Assembly (NCBI GenBank): GCA_022823235.1
Contig: JAJDXO010000031.1
Span: 1-64,000 of the forward strand
Length of the DNA: 64,000 nucleotides
Direction: 5' to 3'
Source of the DNA: Rhodospirillales bacterium
GTDB taxonomy: Bacteria; Pseudomonadota; Alphaproteobacteria; Rhodospirillales; UBA2165
The notes under the pieces are model-generated. The model made no database searches. It had not been told where the DNA came from and worked only from the letters and a program-made list of their open reading frames with translations. Positions 15,517 to 24,553 of this stretch are shown here, in pieces. The first letter of the stretch is position 1; the number at the start of each line of letters is the position of its first letter. Both the position numbers and the translations under genes were made by a program.

Positions 15517-16209
15517 ATGCCCCACGTCATCGATATCGAAGACCGTCCCGTGCTCCCCATCGAGGGGAGCGACGACACGTTTCCGGTTCGCCGGATCTAC
15601 TGCGTCGGACGAAACTACCGCGCCCACGCCATTGAGATGGGCGCGGACCCGGACCGGGAGCCGCCGTTTTTCTTCATGAAGCCGGCGGACGCCATCGTCC
15701 GGAACGGCTCGACCATTTCGTATCCCTCCAAGACCGAGAATTTTCACTACGAAATCGAACTGGTCGCGGCCATCGGCCGTGGCGGCCGCGACATTGCCGA
15801 AGCCGACGCGCTGGACCATGTCTGGGGCTATGGCGTGGGTATCGATCTCACCCGCCGCGACGTGCAGCAGGTGGCGAAGGACATGGGGCGTCCCTGGGAC
15901 ATGGGAAAGGGCTTCGATGAATCGGCGCCATGCACGGCGCTCCGACCGGTCGGCGACGTGGGCCATCCCGACACCGGCAACGGCGCCATCCGGCTCAAGG
16001 TGGACGGAGAGGTGAAGCAGGAGAGCACCCTGGATAAGCACATCTGGAACGTCGCCGAGACCATCGCCTATCTGTCCGAATACGTGACCCTGGAGCCCGG
16101 CGATCTGATCTATATGGGAACCCCGGACGGGGTCGGCCCGGTCAGATCGGGCCAGACCATGGAAGGCCATATTGACGGCGTCGGCGACATTACCATCCGG
16201 GTGGCGTAG
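15517..16209 (+). CDS. Fumarylacetoacetate hydrolase family protein, fumarylpyruvate hydrolase-like
   Basis: The 230-residue cytoplasmic enzyme has the FAA hydrolase fold with the metal-binding ExE (FHYEIELVAAIG) and the following Asp (GVGIDLTRRD), and the family motifs YCVGRNYRAHA and MGTPDGVGPV. Its short length and N-terminal sequence match fumarylpyruvate hydrolases, which split fumarylpyruvate to fumarate and pyruvate at the end of the gentisate pathway. The 3-hydroxybenzoate hydroxylase-like gene at 5256 could supply gentisate. Other FAA-family acylpyruvases are possible. A ggagagg binding site lies 11-17 bases before the ATG. Confidence 0.83.
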   Translation: MPHVIDIEDRPVLPIEGSDDTFPVRRIYCVGRNYRAHAIEMGADPDREPPFFFMKPADAIVRNGSTISYPSKTENFHYEIELVAAIGRGGRDIAEADALDHVWGYGVGIDLTRRDVQQVAKDMGRPWDMGKGFDESAPCTALRPVGDVGHPDTGNGAIRLKVDGEVKQESTLDKHIWNVAETIAYLSEYVTLEPGDLIYMGTPDGVGPVRSGQTMEGHIDGVGDITIRVA

Positions 16210-16257
16210 GGCCCCGGCGGCCGGGCGGCATGAAACGCGCCGGCGTTCACGCCGACC

Positions 16258-17013
16258 TCAGGCCAACATCAGGCTGAACGCCCGGTAAAGGAATACGGCG
16301 CCGATCGCCATGGAGGCGCCCTGGGTCAGCCAGCGGAACTGATGGTCCGACATGGCGACCACCACGCGGCGGGCGAGAATGCTGCCGAGATAGGCGAGGG
16401 GCACCACGGCGGCGAATACCCAGAGCGGCAGGATGAGATCGCCGTCCTCCACCAGGCGCAGGATCAGAACGAAATAGATCACCTTGGCCGTGTGGCCGAG
16501 GACCTGGGTGAGGCCCTTGGTGGCGTGGGTCTGGAACCGGTTGAGCGGGCTCTTGACGAAAAACACGTCGAGCAGGGGACCCGACACCCCGGCCAGCATC
16601 AAGGCGCCGACGTTCGTAAACCCGCAGACCGCCGGCATGAACGGCTTGGTGATATCGAGCGCCATGTTTTTGGGCGCCAGAAAATTCGCGAACGGCAGAA
16701 TGCCCAGCAGCAGAAAGACGAGGACCTTATTGGTGACGAAGACAAAGGCGGCGAACAGGAACAGACACGCCGCCGCACCCGCCACGTACCCGCCCAGGAT
16801 GTTCCACTGGATATGTTCCCGGTACATCCAGGCCCGCGAGCCGTTGGCGGCGATCTGGGTGACCCCATGGAGGATCATCGCCACGGAGACCGGCAGCACC
16901 CAGACGAAGACGCCCATCAGAATGGTGCCGCCGCCGAGGCTCAACACCCCGCTGACGAAGGACGTGCCGATGACGGTTGCGAGAAGCGCGGCGATGCCGG
17001 CGAGTGAAATCAA
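16258..17013 (-). CDS. TauE/SafE-family sulfite/organosulfonate exporter
   Basis: This 251-residue integral membrane protein has about eight hydrophobic helices. The N-terminal GTSFVSGVLSLGGGTILMG is the family's first repeat, and HGVTQIAANGSRAWMYR and GLTQVLGHTAKVIYF are conserved later segments. Members export sulfite, sulfoacetate or related anions, or act in other anion transport. It lies 57 bp downstream of the redoxin-like gene on the same strand, so the two may be co-transcribed. The substrate is not determined. Confidence 0.83.
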   Translation of the reverse strand: MISLAGIAALLATVIGTSFVSGVLSLGGGTILMGVFVWVLPVSVAMILHGVTQIAANGSRAWMYREHIQWNILGGYVAGAAACLFLFAAFVFVTNKVLVFLLLGILPFANFLAPKNMALDITKPFMPAVCGFTNVGALMLAGVSGPLLDVFFVKSPLNRFQTHATKGLTQVLGHTAKVIYFVLILRLVEDGDLILPLWVFAAVVPLAYLGSILARRVVVAMSDHQFRWLTQGASMAIGAVFLYRAFSLMLA

Positions 17014-17070
17014 TGGTGCCCCCGGGATGGCCGCCCGGGCAGCGACCTTTCCCGAATCCGGTCCTGTTGC

Positions 17071-17913
17071 CTATTCGCCCGGCTGCTGTGCCTGCTGCGG
17101 GGCGGGTTTGCCGTGCTGATCTTCGGCCTTCATGGAATTTTCGAACTCGGCGATGGCTTCCGAGCCTTCGGAGAACAGACCGGGCTTCTTGTTGAACGCC
17201 CCGTTCTCGCGATAGAACTTGTCCACTTTCAGGTGCCGCTGAGCCATGCCGGGGCTCGCCTTGACGAAGTCGTAGAGCGCCACGAAACCGCCGGTCCACA
17301 TGGTGCGGACGGTGGTATAGAGACCGCGCGCGGCCTTTAGCTTCTTGACGTCGGCGTTCTCGTAGGTGTGGAAGGTGTCCCGCTGCTCGAGCGCAGTCCG
17401 CAAATCGTCGGCGGTCGCCCAATTGCACCGGTAATGGATCGTGCCGTCGGGCCGGATCACATAGAGGATGTTGGGCATCATGCCGTATTGCTTGTGGAAG
17501 GACCCCTCGACGTCATCCACCAGGATCCGCCGGTGCTCGTTGTAGCGGGGTTTCACCAGCCTGGCCGCCCCGACCTTCTCATCGAAGTTCCGGTGCGGGC
17601 CGAGGCGCTCGCCCGGGTGGGCCTCACGGACATAGATCAGCAGGAATACCACGTCGGGGTGATCGTCCTGGATCGCCTTCATGTCCGGAATGTTCTTGGT
17701 GTACATGGAGCAGGTCGAGGACCCGGTCTCGATCACCACCCACTTGCCGGAGAAGTTGGAAAGCCTGACCGGTTCGCCGGTCTCCAGATCCGTCAAGGCG
17801 GCGTCGATATACGGTTCACCCGCCGACGGTCCGGCGAACACATCCCAATCATAGTGTTTCACCGTGAAATGGGCTTTGTTGTAAACCATCGGAGGTTTTT
17901 GCGGTGCGTTCAT
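17071..17913 (-). CDS. Deiodinase/peroxiredoxin-like redoxin
   Basis: The 280-residue protein resembles the thioredoxin-fold deiodinase-like family: residues about 48-60 (VRLSNFSGKWVVI) lead into ETGSSTCSMYTKNI, where a Cys occupies the catalytic position, followed by VVFLLIYVREAHPGE and MMPNILYVIRPDGTIHYRCNW. Bacterial members are probably thiol peroxidases or reductases. The last 100 residues are family-unlike and end in a Gln/Pro-rich tail. I chose the ATG at 17913 because GGGAG lies 8-12 bases before it. It lies downstream of a sugar-acid dehydratase gene on the same strand. Confidence 0.72.
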   Translation of the reverse strand: MNAPQKPPMVYNKAHFTVKHYDWDVFAGPSAGEPYIDAALTDLETGEPVRLSNFSGKWVVIETGSSTCSMYTKNIPDMKAIQDDHPDVVFLLIYVREAHPGERLGPHRNFDEKVGAARLVKPRYNEHRRILVDDVEGSFHKQYGMMPNILYVIRPDGTIHYRCNWATADDLRTALEQRDTFHTYENADVKKLKAARGLYTTVRTMWTGGFVALYDFVKASPGMAQRHLKVDKFYRENGAFNKKPGLFSEGSEAIAEFENSMKAEDQHGKPAPQQAQQPGE

Positions 17914-17983
17914 CAATAATCTCCCAAATTGAATAAGTGCGACGATTTTGCCCAAGATGCGGGGCGGCGGCGAATTCAGGGCG

Positions 17984-19717
17984 TCAGAAAATCGGTGGCT
18001 CCGGCGTTTCGGCGCCGGCATGCAGGAAGTCGAGATCGCACCCCTTGTTCGCCTGGGTCACGTGCCGGGCGTACAGCGCGGTGTAGCCCCGCTCATACGG
18101 GAACGGCCGGGGCGTCCATGCCTTTCGGCGCGCTTCCATCTCCTCGTCCGGAATGTCGACGTTCAAGCGGCGCCCGGGGATGTCGAGATCGATCATGTCG
18201 CCGGTCTGGATGAGTGCCAGGTTGCCGCCGACCTGCGCCTCGGGGGCGACGTGCAGGATGCAGGTGCCGTAGGCGGTGCCGCTCATCCGGCAATCGGAGA
18301 TCCGCACCATGTCGCGCACACCCTTCTCCAACAGCTTCTTGGGAATCGGCAGCATGCCCCATTCGGGCATGCCCGGCGCGCCGATGGGCCCCGCATACTT
18401 CAGCACCAGCACCGAGTCCTCGGTGACATCCAGGCCGGGGTCGTCAATTCGGTCGTGGAGGTCCTGGTAGCCCTCGAACACGACCGCCGGACCCCGATGG
18501 ACATGGAACCTGGGATCGGCCGCGGTTTGCTTGATCACACACCCGTCGGTGGCGATGTTCCCCCTGAGTATGGCCGTGCCGCCTTCGTGATAGAGCGGAT
18601 TGTCGAGGGGGCGGATGACCTCGTCGAGATAAACCTCGGCGCCCTCGAGGTTCCCGGCGAGCGTTCCCCCGGTGACCGTCTTCTGGGTCAGATCAAGCTG
18701 GCCGGTCAGCCGGGTCATCAGCCCGCGCAGTCCGCCCGCGTAATAGAAGTCCTCCATCAAGTATTTGCCCGAGGGTTTGATATCGAGAATGACCGGGGTC
18801 TTCTTGGAGATCTCGTCGAAGCGCTCCAGCGTGAGTTCGATCCCGGCCCGCCCGGCGACGGCGATCAGATGGATCATGGCATTGGTCGAACCGCCGAGGG
18901 CCATATCGATGACGGTGGCGTTGTCGAAGGACGCCCGGGTGAGGATGTCGGAGGGTTTCAAATCTTCCCACACCATGTCGACGATCCGCCGGCCGCTGGC
19001 CGCGGCCATCAGCGCGTGGCTGGAATCGACCGCGGGAATCGACGAGGCGCCCGGCAGCGTCATCCCCAGGGTCTCGGCAATGGACATCATGGTCGCGGCG
19101 GTGCCCATGACCATGCAGGTGCCCGCGGAACGGGAGAGTCCGCCGACGACATTTTCCATCGTCTCGTCGTCGATCAGGCCGGCCCGCCGGTCGGCCCAAT
19201 AGCGGAGCACGTCGGTGCCGCTGCCCAGGGTCTCGCCGGCGAAGAAGCCGCGCAGCATCGGACCGGCGGGTACGTAGATCGCCGGCAGGTCCATGGTCAG
19301 GGCCGCCATGAGGAGGGCAGGGGTGGTCTTGTCGCAGCCGCCCATCAGGACGACGCCGTCGATGGGGTGGCAGCGGATCAGTTCCTCCGCCTCCATGGCC
19401 AGGAAGTTGCGGTAAAGCATGGTCGACGGCTTGACCATGATTTCGCCCAAGGACATGGCGGGCAATTCAATGGGAAAACCGCCGGCTTCGTAAACGCCCC
19501 GCTTGATCTCCTCGGCCCGCTGCTTGAAGTGGGAGTGACAGGTGTTCATGTCGCTCCAGGTATTGATGATGCCGATCTTGGGCTTGCCGGTGAAATCCTC
19601 GCTCGAATAGCCCATTTGGCGGGAGCGCGCGCGGTGGCTGACGGAACGCATGTCGCTCGGCCCGTACCACCGCTGGCTGCGAAGGTCTTCGAGTTTCTTC
19701 CGGGTTTTTGTAGCCAC
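17984..19717 (-). CDS. IlvD/Edd-family dehydratase, probably for sugar acids
   Basis: The 577-residue enzyme belongs to the dihydroxy-acid/phosphogluconate dehydratase family, iron-sulfur enzymes that remove water from sugar acids. Cluster-ligand cysteines are visible in NTWSDMNTCHSHF and GGCDKTTPALLMA, with a further Cys in SRSAGTCMVMGTA. DCRMSGTAYGTCILHVAPE and the C-terminal CDLDFLHAG are typical of the arabinonate/xylonate-type branch rather than the biosynthetic IlvD branch. It probably catalyses the dehydration step of an oxidative pentose or hexose pathway. It is divergent from ydcF with 125 bp between them. Confidence 0.85.
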   Translation of the reverse strand: MATKTRKKLEDLRSQRWYGPSDMRSVSHRARSRQMGYSSEDFTGKPKIGIINTWSDMNTCHSHFKQRAEEIKRGVYEAGGFPIELPAMSLGEIMVKPSTMLYRNFLAMEAEELIRCHPIDGVVLMGGCDKTTPALLMAALTMDLPAIYVPAGPMLRGFFAGETLGSGTDVLRYWADRRAGLIDDETMENVVGGLSRSAGTCMVMGTAATMMSIAETLGMTLPGASSIPAVDSSHALMAAASGRRIVDMVWEDLKPSDILTRASFDNATVIDMALGGSTNAMIHLIAVAGRAGIELTLERFDEISKKTPVILDIKPSGKYLMEDFYYAGGLRGLMTRLTGQLDLTQKTVTGGTLAGNLEGAEVYLDEVIRPLDNPLYHEGGTAILRGNIATDGCVIKQTAADPRFHVHRGPAVVFEGYQDLHDRIDDPGLDVTEDSVLVLKYAGPIGAPGMPEWGMLPIPKKLLEKGVRDMVRISDCRMSGTAYGTCILHVAPEAQVGGNLALIQTGDMIDLDIPGRRLNVDIPDEEMEARRKAWTPRPFPYERGYTALYARHVTQANKGCDLDFLHAGAETPEPPIF

Positions 19718-19740
19718 GGCGCAATCCCCTCTGAGGCGGC

Positions 19741-19780
19741 TTAATAGGTGTTTCGGTACTTACGAATCGGATTTAATAGG
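19741..19780. repeat. Two TTAATAGG repeats in a divergent promoter region
   Basis: TTAATAGG occurs at 19741-19748 and 19773-19780, a spacing of 32 bp (three helical turns), between the divergent dehydratase and ydcF genes. It may be a paired binding site. Confidence 0.4.
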
Positions 19781-19842
19781 CGATCGCCGGAACACCGGCA
19801 AACGGTTTTGGGACGGTCCCGGCGCTGCGGGATTGGGCGTGA

Positions 19843-20649
19843 ATGTTTTTCTTCCTCTCAAAGGTTCTCTGGTTCCTAGCCGACCCGGGAAATCACATTC
19901 TCATCGGTCTGTTGCTGGTGACCGTCGCGCTGTTGCTGCGATGGCGAAGGACCTTCCGGACCCTATTGTTCCTGCTTGTCGGCTACGTTTTGGTCATCGG
20001 TTTCCTGCCCGTCGGCAAGACCATGCGGGCGGCGTTGGAGGACCGGATACCCGTTCCGCGGAGTTTGCCGGACAGGGTGGACGGAATTGTCGTCCTGGGC
20101 GGCGTGGTCGATCAGTTTCTCAGCGAGGCGAGGGGACAGACCGTCATCGGCGGCGCGGTCGAGCGGATCACCGTGGGCGCCCGGCTCGCCCGGCAATATC
20201 CCGACGCCCGCATAGTCTATTCCGGCGGGTCCGGGGCGCTGGGGCGGCCGGAACTGAAGGAAGCAAACTATGTCAAACCTGTCTTCGCTCAGCTCGGTGT
20301 GGCATCGTCCCGTTTGATCATCGAGGATCAATCCCGGAACACCGCGGAAAACGCAACTCTGACCAAGGAACTGGTCAAGCCCGCACCGGAAGAAACATGG
20401 ATATTGGTGACATCGGCGTTTCACATGCCCCGCGCGCTTGGCGTTTTTCGGCGCGCCGGCTGGCCGGTCATCCCTTATCCCGTCGACTATTCGACGGAAC
20501 CCGATCAGGGGTTTCGTTTGACCGGCAGCCTGATGGGCGGGTTTGTCGCCTTCGGGTCGTCGCTTCGGGAATGGATAGGATTGGTTGCGTATCGTCTCAC
20601 GGATCGTACCGATGCATTTTTTCCGGCTCTGGAGATGGAGAAGCGATGA
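19843..20649 (+). CDS. YdcF-family (DUF218) membrane protein
   Basis: The 268-residue protein has two N-terminal hydrophobic helices (about 1-33 and 37-58) and a DUF218 domain (residues about 80-220) with VDGIVVLGG, RIVYSGGSG, EDQSRNTAENA and VTSAFHMPRA, the set conserved in ElyC/SanA/YdcF. Members act in the cell envelope, e.g. ElyC in peptidoglycan or lipid-carrier metabolism. It heads a plus-strand run that continues with mltB, rlpA and a DD-carboxypeptidase, which supports a cell-wall role, though the reaction is unknown. Confidence 0.83.
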   Translation: MFFFLSKVLWFLADPGNHILIGLLLVTVALLLRWRRTFRTLLFLLVGYVLVIGFLPVGKTMRAALEDRIPVPRSLPDRVDGIVVLGGVVDQFLSEARGQTVIGGAVERITVGARLARQYPDARIVYSGGSGALGRPELKEANYVKPVFAQLGVASSRLIIEDQSRNTAENATLTKELVKPAPEETWILVTSAFHMPRALGVFRRAGWPVIPYPVDYSTEPDQGFRLTGSLMGGFVAFGSSLREWIGLVAYRLTDRTDAFFPALEMEKR

Positions 20650-20730
20650 CCCGGCAGTCTTTCGTTAATCTCTCGCGGTTAAAAGGCGGATGTTGTACTG
20701 CTGGCTGTCAATTGGGTGGAGTTGGTGCGC

Positions 20731-21723
20731 ATGAAGACCTGTTTTAGGACCATGGCGTATGGCCTGATGGGAGGTCTGGCCGCCGTTGGCGTCGGCGGTG
20801 GGGCGATTGCCCAGGACGCTTCAAAACCATTCGGGCCGTGGCTTGACGCGTTGAAAGCCGAGGCGGCGCGGAAAGGTATCCGGGCTGAAACTCTCGACGA
20901 GGTAATCCCGACCATCGAACGCATTCCGCGGGTGATCGAATTGGATCGCCGGCAGCCCGAATTTACGCTGACCCTGCAACAATACATGGACCGGGTGGTG
21001 CCCAATTCGAGGGTCAAGAAGGGCCGTTCGAAATTCCGGGAAAATGCCACATTGTTGACAGAAATCGGGCGCAAATTCGGTGTTCAGCCGCGCTTTATTG
21101 TTGCGTTTTGGGGTGTGGAAACGGATTTCGGCCGTGTGGATGGAGGCTTTCCCGTGATTTCGGCGCTGGCGACCCTGGCCCATGACGGCCGCCGGTCCAG
21201 GTTCTTCCGCGGCGAACTTATCCGCTCGCTCAGAATCGTCGACCAGGGTCACATCGCCCACACCAACATGAAAGGTTCGTGGGCGGGCGCCATGGGTCAA
21301 TTCCAATTCATGCCTTCGACTTTCGAGAGCTTTGCCATCGACTATGACGGCGACGGGCGCCGGGATATTTGGCGCAATCGGCGGGATGCATTCGCTTCCG
21401 CCGCGAACTTCCTCTCCAAATCGGGCTGGAAGCCGGATCAGACCTGGGGACGCGAGGTCAAATTGCCGGCGGGGTTCGACATGAAATTGGCCGGCCTCAA
21501 GGTCCGCAAGGGTATCAGGGATTGGCAGGCCCGGGGCGTCCGCCGGGTCGACGGAACCGACCTGCCGACACGAAATCTTCAGGCCTCGATCGTTCTGCCC
21601 GAGAAGACCAAGGGCCGTGCATTCCTGGCCTACAACAATTACCGGGTGATCCTGCGATGGAACCGGTCTTCGTTTTTTGCCGTGGCGATCGGCTCCCTTG
21701 CCGATCGCATCGGCGGGAGTTGA
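20731..21723 (+). CDS. Lytic murein transglycosylase (MltB family)
   Basis: The 330-residue protein starts with a hydrophobic export signal (residues 5-28) and has an MltB-type fold. The catalytic Glu lies in FIVAFWGVETDFGR, and MGQFQFMPSTF and DGDGRRDIW complete the family signature. It would cleave peptidoglycan glycan strands to 1,6-anhydro-muropeptides in the periplasm. I chose the ATG at 20731 over a GTG five codons upstream. RlpA follows after 4 bp and a DD-carboxypeptidase after that. Confidence 0.88.
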   Translation: MKTCFRTMAYGLMGGLAAVGVGGGAIAQDASKPFGPWLDALKAEAARKGIRAETLDEVIPTIERIPRVIELDRRQPEFTLTLQQYMDRVVPNSRVKKGRSKFRENATLLTEIGRKFGVQPRFIVAFWGVETDFGRVDGGFPVISALATLAHDGRRSRFFRGELIRSLRIVDQGHIAHTNMKGSWAGAMGQFQFMPSTFESFAIDYDGDGRRDIWRNRRDAFASAANFLSKSGWKPDQTWGREVKLPAGFDMKLAGLKVRKGIRDWQARGVRRVDGTDLPTRNLQASIVLPEKTKGRAFLAYNNYRVILRWNRSSFFAVAIGSLADRIGGS

Positions 21724-21727
21724 CGCG

Positions 21728-22702
21728 ATGGCGGTCGATCGGATCAAGCCGCTGATTTTGAGCCTGGGGGCGTTGTTTCTGCTCTCGGCATGTGCCGACA
21801 CCCAGCTTATTGCCCACACCGCCAAGCGGATTTCCAAACCGGAACCGCGGAGCCCGGTGTCCGGCAAATACAAGATCGGCAACCCGTACCAAATCAAGGG
21901 TGTCTGGTATTACCCCAAGGAGAGCTTCGACCACGTCGAGACCGGGATTGCCTCCTGGTATGGGACCAAATTCCACTTGAAGAAAACCGCCAACGGCGAA
22001 GTCTTCGACATGAACGAACTGACGGCGGCGCACCGGACGCTGCAAATGCCGTCGTTCGTCCAGGTGACGAACCTGGAGAACGGCAGGTCGCTGAAGCTTC
22101 GGGTCAATGACCGGGGTCCGTTTGCTCACGGGCGGATAATCGATGTATCCCGCCGGGCCGCGCAACTCCTGGGTTTTGAACGCAAGGGCACGGCGCGTGT
22201 CCGGGTGCGGATCCTGGGCGCCGAAAGCCGGGCGCTCGCGCAGCGGCTCACCGGTTCCGGGACGCAGGTGGCCCGGGCCGACCTGCCGATCCGTTCGGAT
22301 GTGCAGTTCGCCAAACCCGGCGTGGCGTCGGAAACCCTGGCGCCGCCGCCGGGCGCCGTCTCGAACGCGCCGGCGGAAGCTGCTCCGCGGCGTCGGGTTG
22401 CCGTCCGCCAGGACAGGGTGACCGCCGCGCCGCCTCGGCCTGACGGCTCGGTGACCGTTGAACGGGTGGCGGACACCAAACTCTACGTCCAGGCAGGGTC
22501 ATTTATCCGATGGGACAACGCTCACCGGGTCAGGGCCAGGTTGTTTCAAATCCGTGATGTGAAGATCACATCGTTTATTGACGGCGAAAGAGAATTTTTT
22601 AGGGTTCGGTCGGGGCCGCATCGCCATGTGGCCGACGCCGATAGAGTGTTGGAAATCATGATTCATCTGGGCTACGACAACGCGCGAATCGTCGTCGAGT
22701 AG
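21728..22702 (+). CDS. rlpA: Septal ring lytic transglycosylase RlpA with SPOR domain
   Basis: The 324-residue lipoprotein has an N-terminal signal with lipobox LLSAC (Cys about residue 22), a double-psi beta-barrel domain (residues 75-165: GIASWYGTKFHLKKTANGE, then LRVNDRGPF with the catalytic Asp, then IDVSRRAA) and a C-terminal SPOR domain (residues about 245-324: LYVQAGSFIRWDNAHRVRA). SPOR domains bind denuded glycan strands at division sites. The Pro/Ala/Arg-rich linker lies between. It overlaps none of its neighbours but is only 4-6 bp from each. Confidence 0.9.
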   Translation: MAVDRIKPLILSLGALFLLSACADTQLIAHTAKRISKPEPRSPVSGKYKIGNPYQIKGVWYYPKESFDHVETGIASWYGTKFHLKKTANGEVFDMNELTAAHRTLQMPSFVQVTNLENGRSLKLRVNDRGPFAHGRIIDVSRRAAQLLGFERKGTARVRVRILGAESRALAQRLTGSGTQVARADLPIRSDVQFAKPGVASETLAPPPGAVSNAPAEAAPRRRVAVRQDRVTAAPPRPDGSVTVERVADTKLYVQAGSFIRWDNAHRVRARLFQIRDVKITSFIDGEREFFRVRSGPHRHVADADRVLEIMIHLGYDNARIVVE

Positions 22703-22708
22703 GACGTG

Positions 22709-23872
22709 ATGCGGGAAGGAATGACAAGCGTGCGGATTAATACATTTGCCGTTGCCGCGGCGGCGGCTCTGATGCTGAGCGTCACCGCCGTCCAGGCGGC
22801 GGGGACCATCGAAACCTCGGCCAGACAGGCGATACTGCTCGACACGACCACCGGCGCCGTCCTGTTCGAGAAGAACGCCGATCAGCCCATGCCGCCGTCG
22901 TCGATGGGTAAAATCATGACCGTCTACAAGGTCTTCGAACGTTTGAAGGATGGCCGGTTGTCCCTGGACGATAGGTTCGTCGTCTCCGAAAAAGCGTGGC
23001 GGAAGCAAGGCTCCAAAATGTTCGTGAGGGTGAATTCCCGGGTGAAGGTCGAGGACCTGATCCGGGGAATCGTCGTGCAATCCGGGAATGACGCCAGCAT
23101 CGTCGTCGCCGAGGGGCTCTCGGGCAGCGAAGGGGCATTCGCGGAAGAGCTCAACCGAACCGCCAAGGAGCTCGGAATGACCAATTCGCATTTCGTCAAT
23201 TCCAGCGGCTGGCCGGATCCCGAGCATCGCACCACCGCCCGGGATCTCGCCAAGCTCTCCCAGGCGACAATCGAGAATTTCCCCGAGTACTACCACTACT
23301 ATGCGGAAAAGGCGTTCACCTATAACGGCATCCGCCAGGGCAATCGGAACCCCGCGCTCTACCGGAACATCGGCTCCGACGGTCTGAAAACGGGTCACAC
23401 GGAAGAAGCGGGCTACGGCCTTGCCGCCAGCGCGGTTCGTGACGGCCGTCGGCTGATTCTGGTGGTCAACGGTCTGCCGAGCAAAAAGGCGCGGGCCATC
23501 GAATCCGAGCGCATGTTCGATTGGGGCTTCCGGGAGTTCAACAATTACGCCTTGTTCAAATCAGGCGAGACGGTTGCCGATGCCGAGGTTTGGATGGGCG
23601 CCGCCGGCAGTGTGCCGTTGGTCATCGGGCAGGACGTCCTGTTGACACTTTCGCGCAAAGCCCGGCGGGGTATGAAGGTGAGTGTTCTCTACGACGGTCC
23701 GTTTGCGGCGCCCGTGGCCGAAGGCATGCCGGTGGCGACGCTGAAAATCGAAGCGGCGGGGGTGGACCCGGTTGAGTATCCGCTGATCACGGGTTCCGAC
23801 GTTCCCCGCCTCGGCATGTTCTCCCGCCTCGGCGCCGCCCTCAAATTCGTCCTGTGGGGCGAATCCGGTTGA
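22709..23872 (+). CDS. D-alanyl-D-alanine carboxypeptidase (DacA/DacC type)
   Basis: This 387-residue penicillin-binding protein of the S11 family has a signal peptide (residues about 10-30, TAVQAA) and the three active-site motifs: SxxK in PPSSMGKIM, SxN in VQSGNDASI and KTG in LKTGHTEEAG. A C-terminal beta-rich domain follows (residues about 280-360). It trims pentapeptides in the periplasm. The start is one of two ATGs (22709 or 22721); AGGA at 22701-22704 favours the first. It is probably co-transcribed with mltB and rlpA upstream. Confidence 0.88.
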   Translation: MREGMTSVRINTFAVAAAAALMLSVTAVQAAGTIETSARQAILLDTTTGAVLFEKNADQPMPPSSMGKIMTVYKVFERLKDGRLSLDDRFVVSEKAWRKQGSKMFVRVNSRVKVEDLIRGIVVQSGNDASIVVAEGLSGSEGAFAEELNRTAKELGMTNSHFVNSSGWPDPEHRTTARDLAKLSQATIENFPEYYHYYAEKAFTYNGIRQGNRNPALYRNIGSDGLKTGHTEEAGYGLAASAVRDGRRLILVVNGLPSKKARAIESERMFDWGFREFNNYALFKSGETVADAEVWMGAAGSVPLVIGQDVLLTLSRKARRGMKVSVLYDGPFAAPVAEGMPVATLKIEAAGVDPVEYPLITGSDVPRLGMFSRLGAALKFVLWGESG

Positions 23873-23914
23873 CCGGAACCGGCCAAACTCCGAGCCTGTA
23901 ACGGAGAACACTCC

Positions 23915-24553
23915 ATGGCCGGAAAATTCATCACGCTCGAAGGCGGTGAGGGGACGGGCAAGTCCACTCAAGCGCCGCGGCTGGCCGCCCACCTGGAAAG
24001 GGCGGGCCATACCGTGTGCGTTACCCGTGAGCCGGGCGGGGCGCCCGGCGCCGAGGCCATTCGGGAGCTGTTGGTGACCGGCGATCCCGGGCGTTGGGAC
24101 GCCGCGGCCGAAACGCTTCTGCATTACGCCGCGCGCCGAAGCCACCTCACGGAGACGATCCGGCCGGCATTGACCCGCGGAGAATGGGTGGTCTGTGACC
24201 GGTTTGCCGATTCGACCCGGGCCTACCAGGGGTATGTCGGCGGCGTGGACAAGGGTTTTATTTCGGATATTCATGCCCGGATAGTCGGTGATTTGACCCC
24301 TGATCTCACGCTGATCCTGGATCTGCCGCCGGAGGCGGGATTGGCCCGCGCCCAGGTCCGCGCCCAGGCCCGGGGCGAGGGCGAGGACCGTTACGAGCGG
24401 ATGGGGCTGGATTTTCATCAGCGGCTCCGGGCGGCGTTCCTGGAGATCGCCGCCACGGAGCCGGAACGCTGTATGGTCGTCGACGCCGACGGCGATATGG
24501 AGACCGTTGCCGAGCGGATCAAAAGCGCCGTCGAGGACAGGCTGGAAATCTGA
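23915..24553 (+). CDS. tmk: Thymidylate kinase
   Basis: The 212-residue enzyme phosphorylates dTMP to dTDP with ATP. The P loop LEGGEGTGKSTQ is at residues 7-18, DRFADSTRAYQG is the DR(Y/F) motif with the dTMP-binding region, and the lid region (RGEGEDRYERMG) is present. It overlaps the next gene by one base (TGATG), a common tmk-holB coupling. Confidence 0.95.
   Translation: MAGKFITLEGGEGTGKSTQAPRLAAHLERAGHTVCVTREPGGAPGAEAIRELLVTGDPGRWDAAAETLLHYAARRSHLTETIRPALTRGEWVVCDRFADSTRAYQGYVGGVDKGFISDIHARIVGDLTPDLTLILDLPPEAGLARAQVRAQARGEGEDRYERMGLDFHQRLRAAFLEIAATEPERCMVVDADGDMETVAERIKSAVEDRLEI

Noticed and set aside
14533-16170. Long minus-strand frame (545 codons) opposite the amidohydrolase and FAA hydrolase
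   Set aside because: Shadow of two real plus-strand genes; its product has no recognisable domain.
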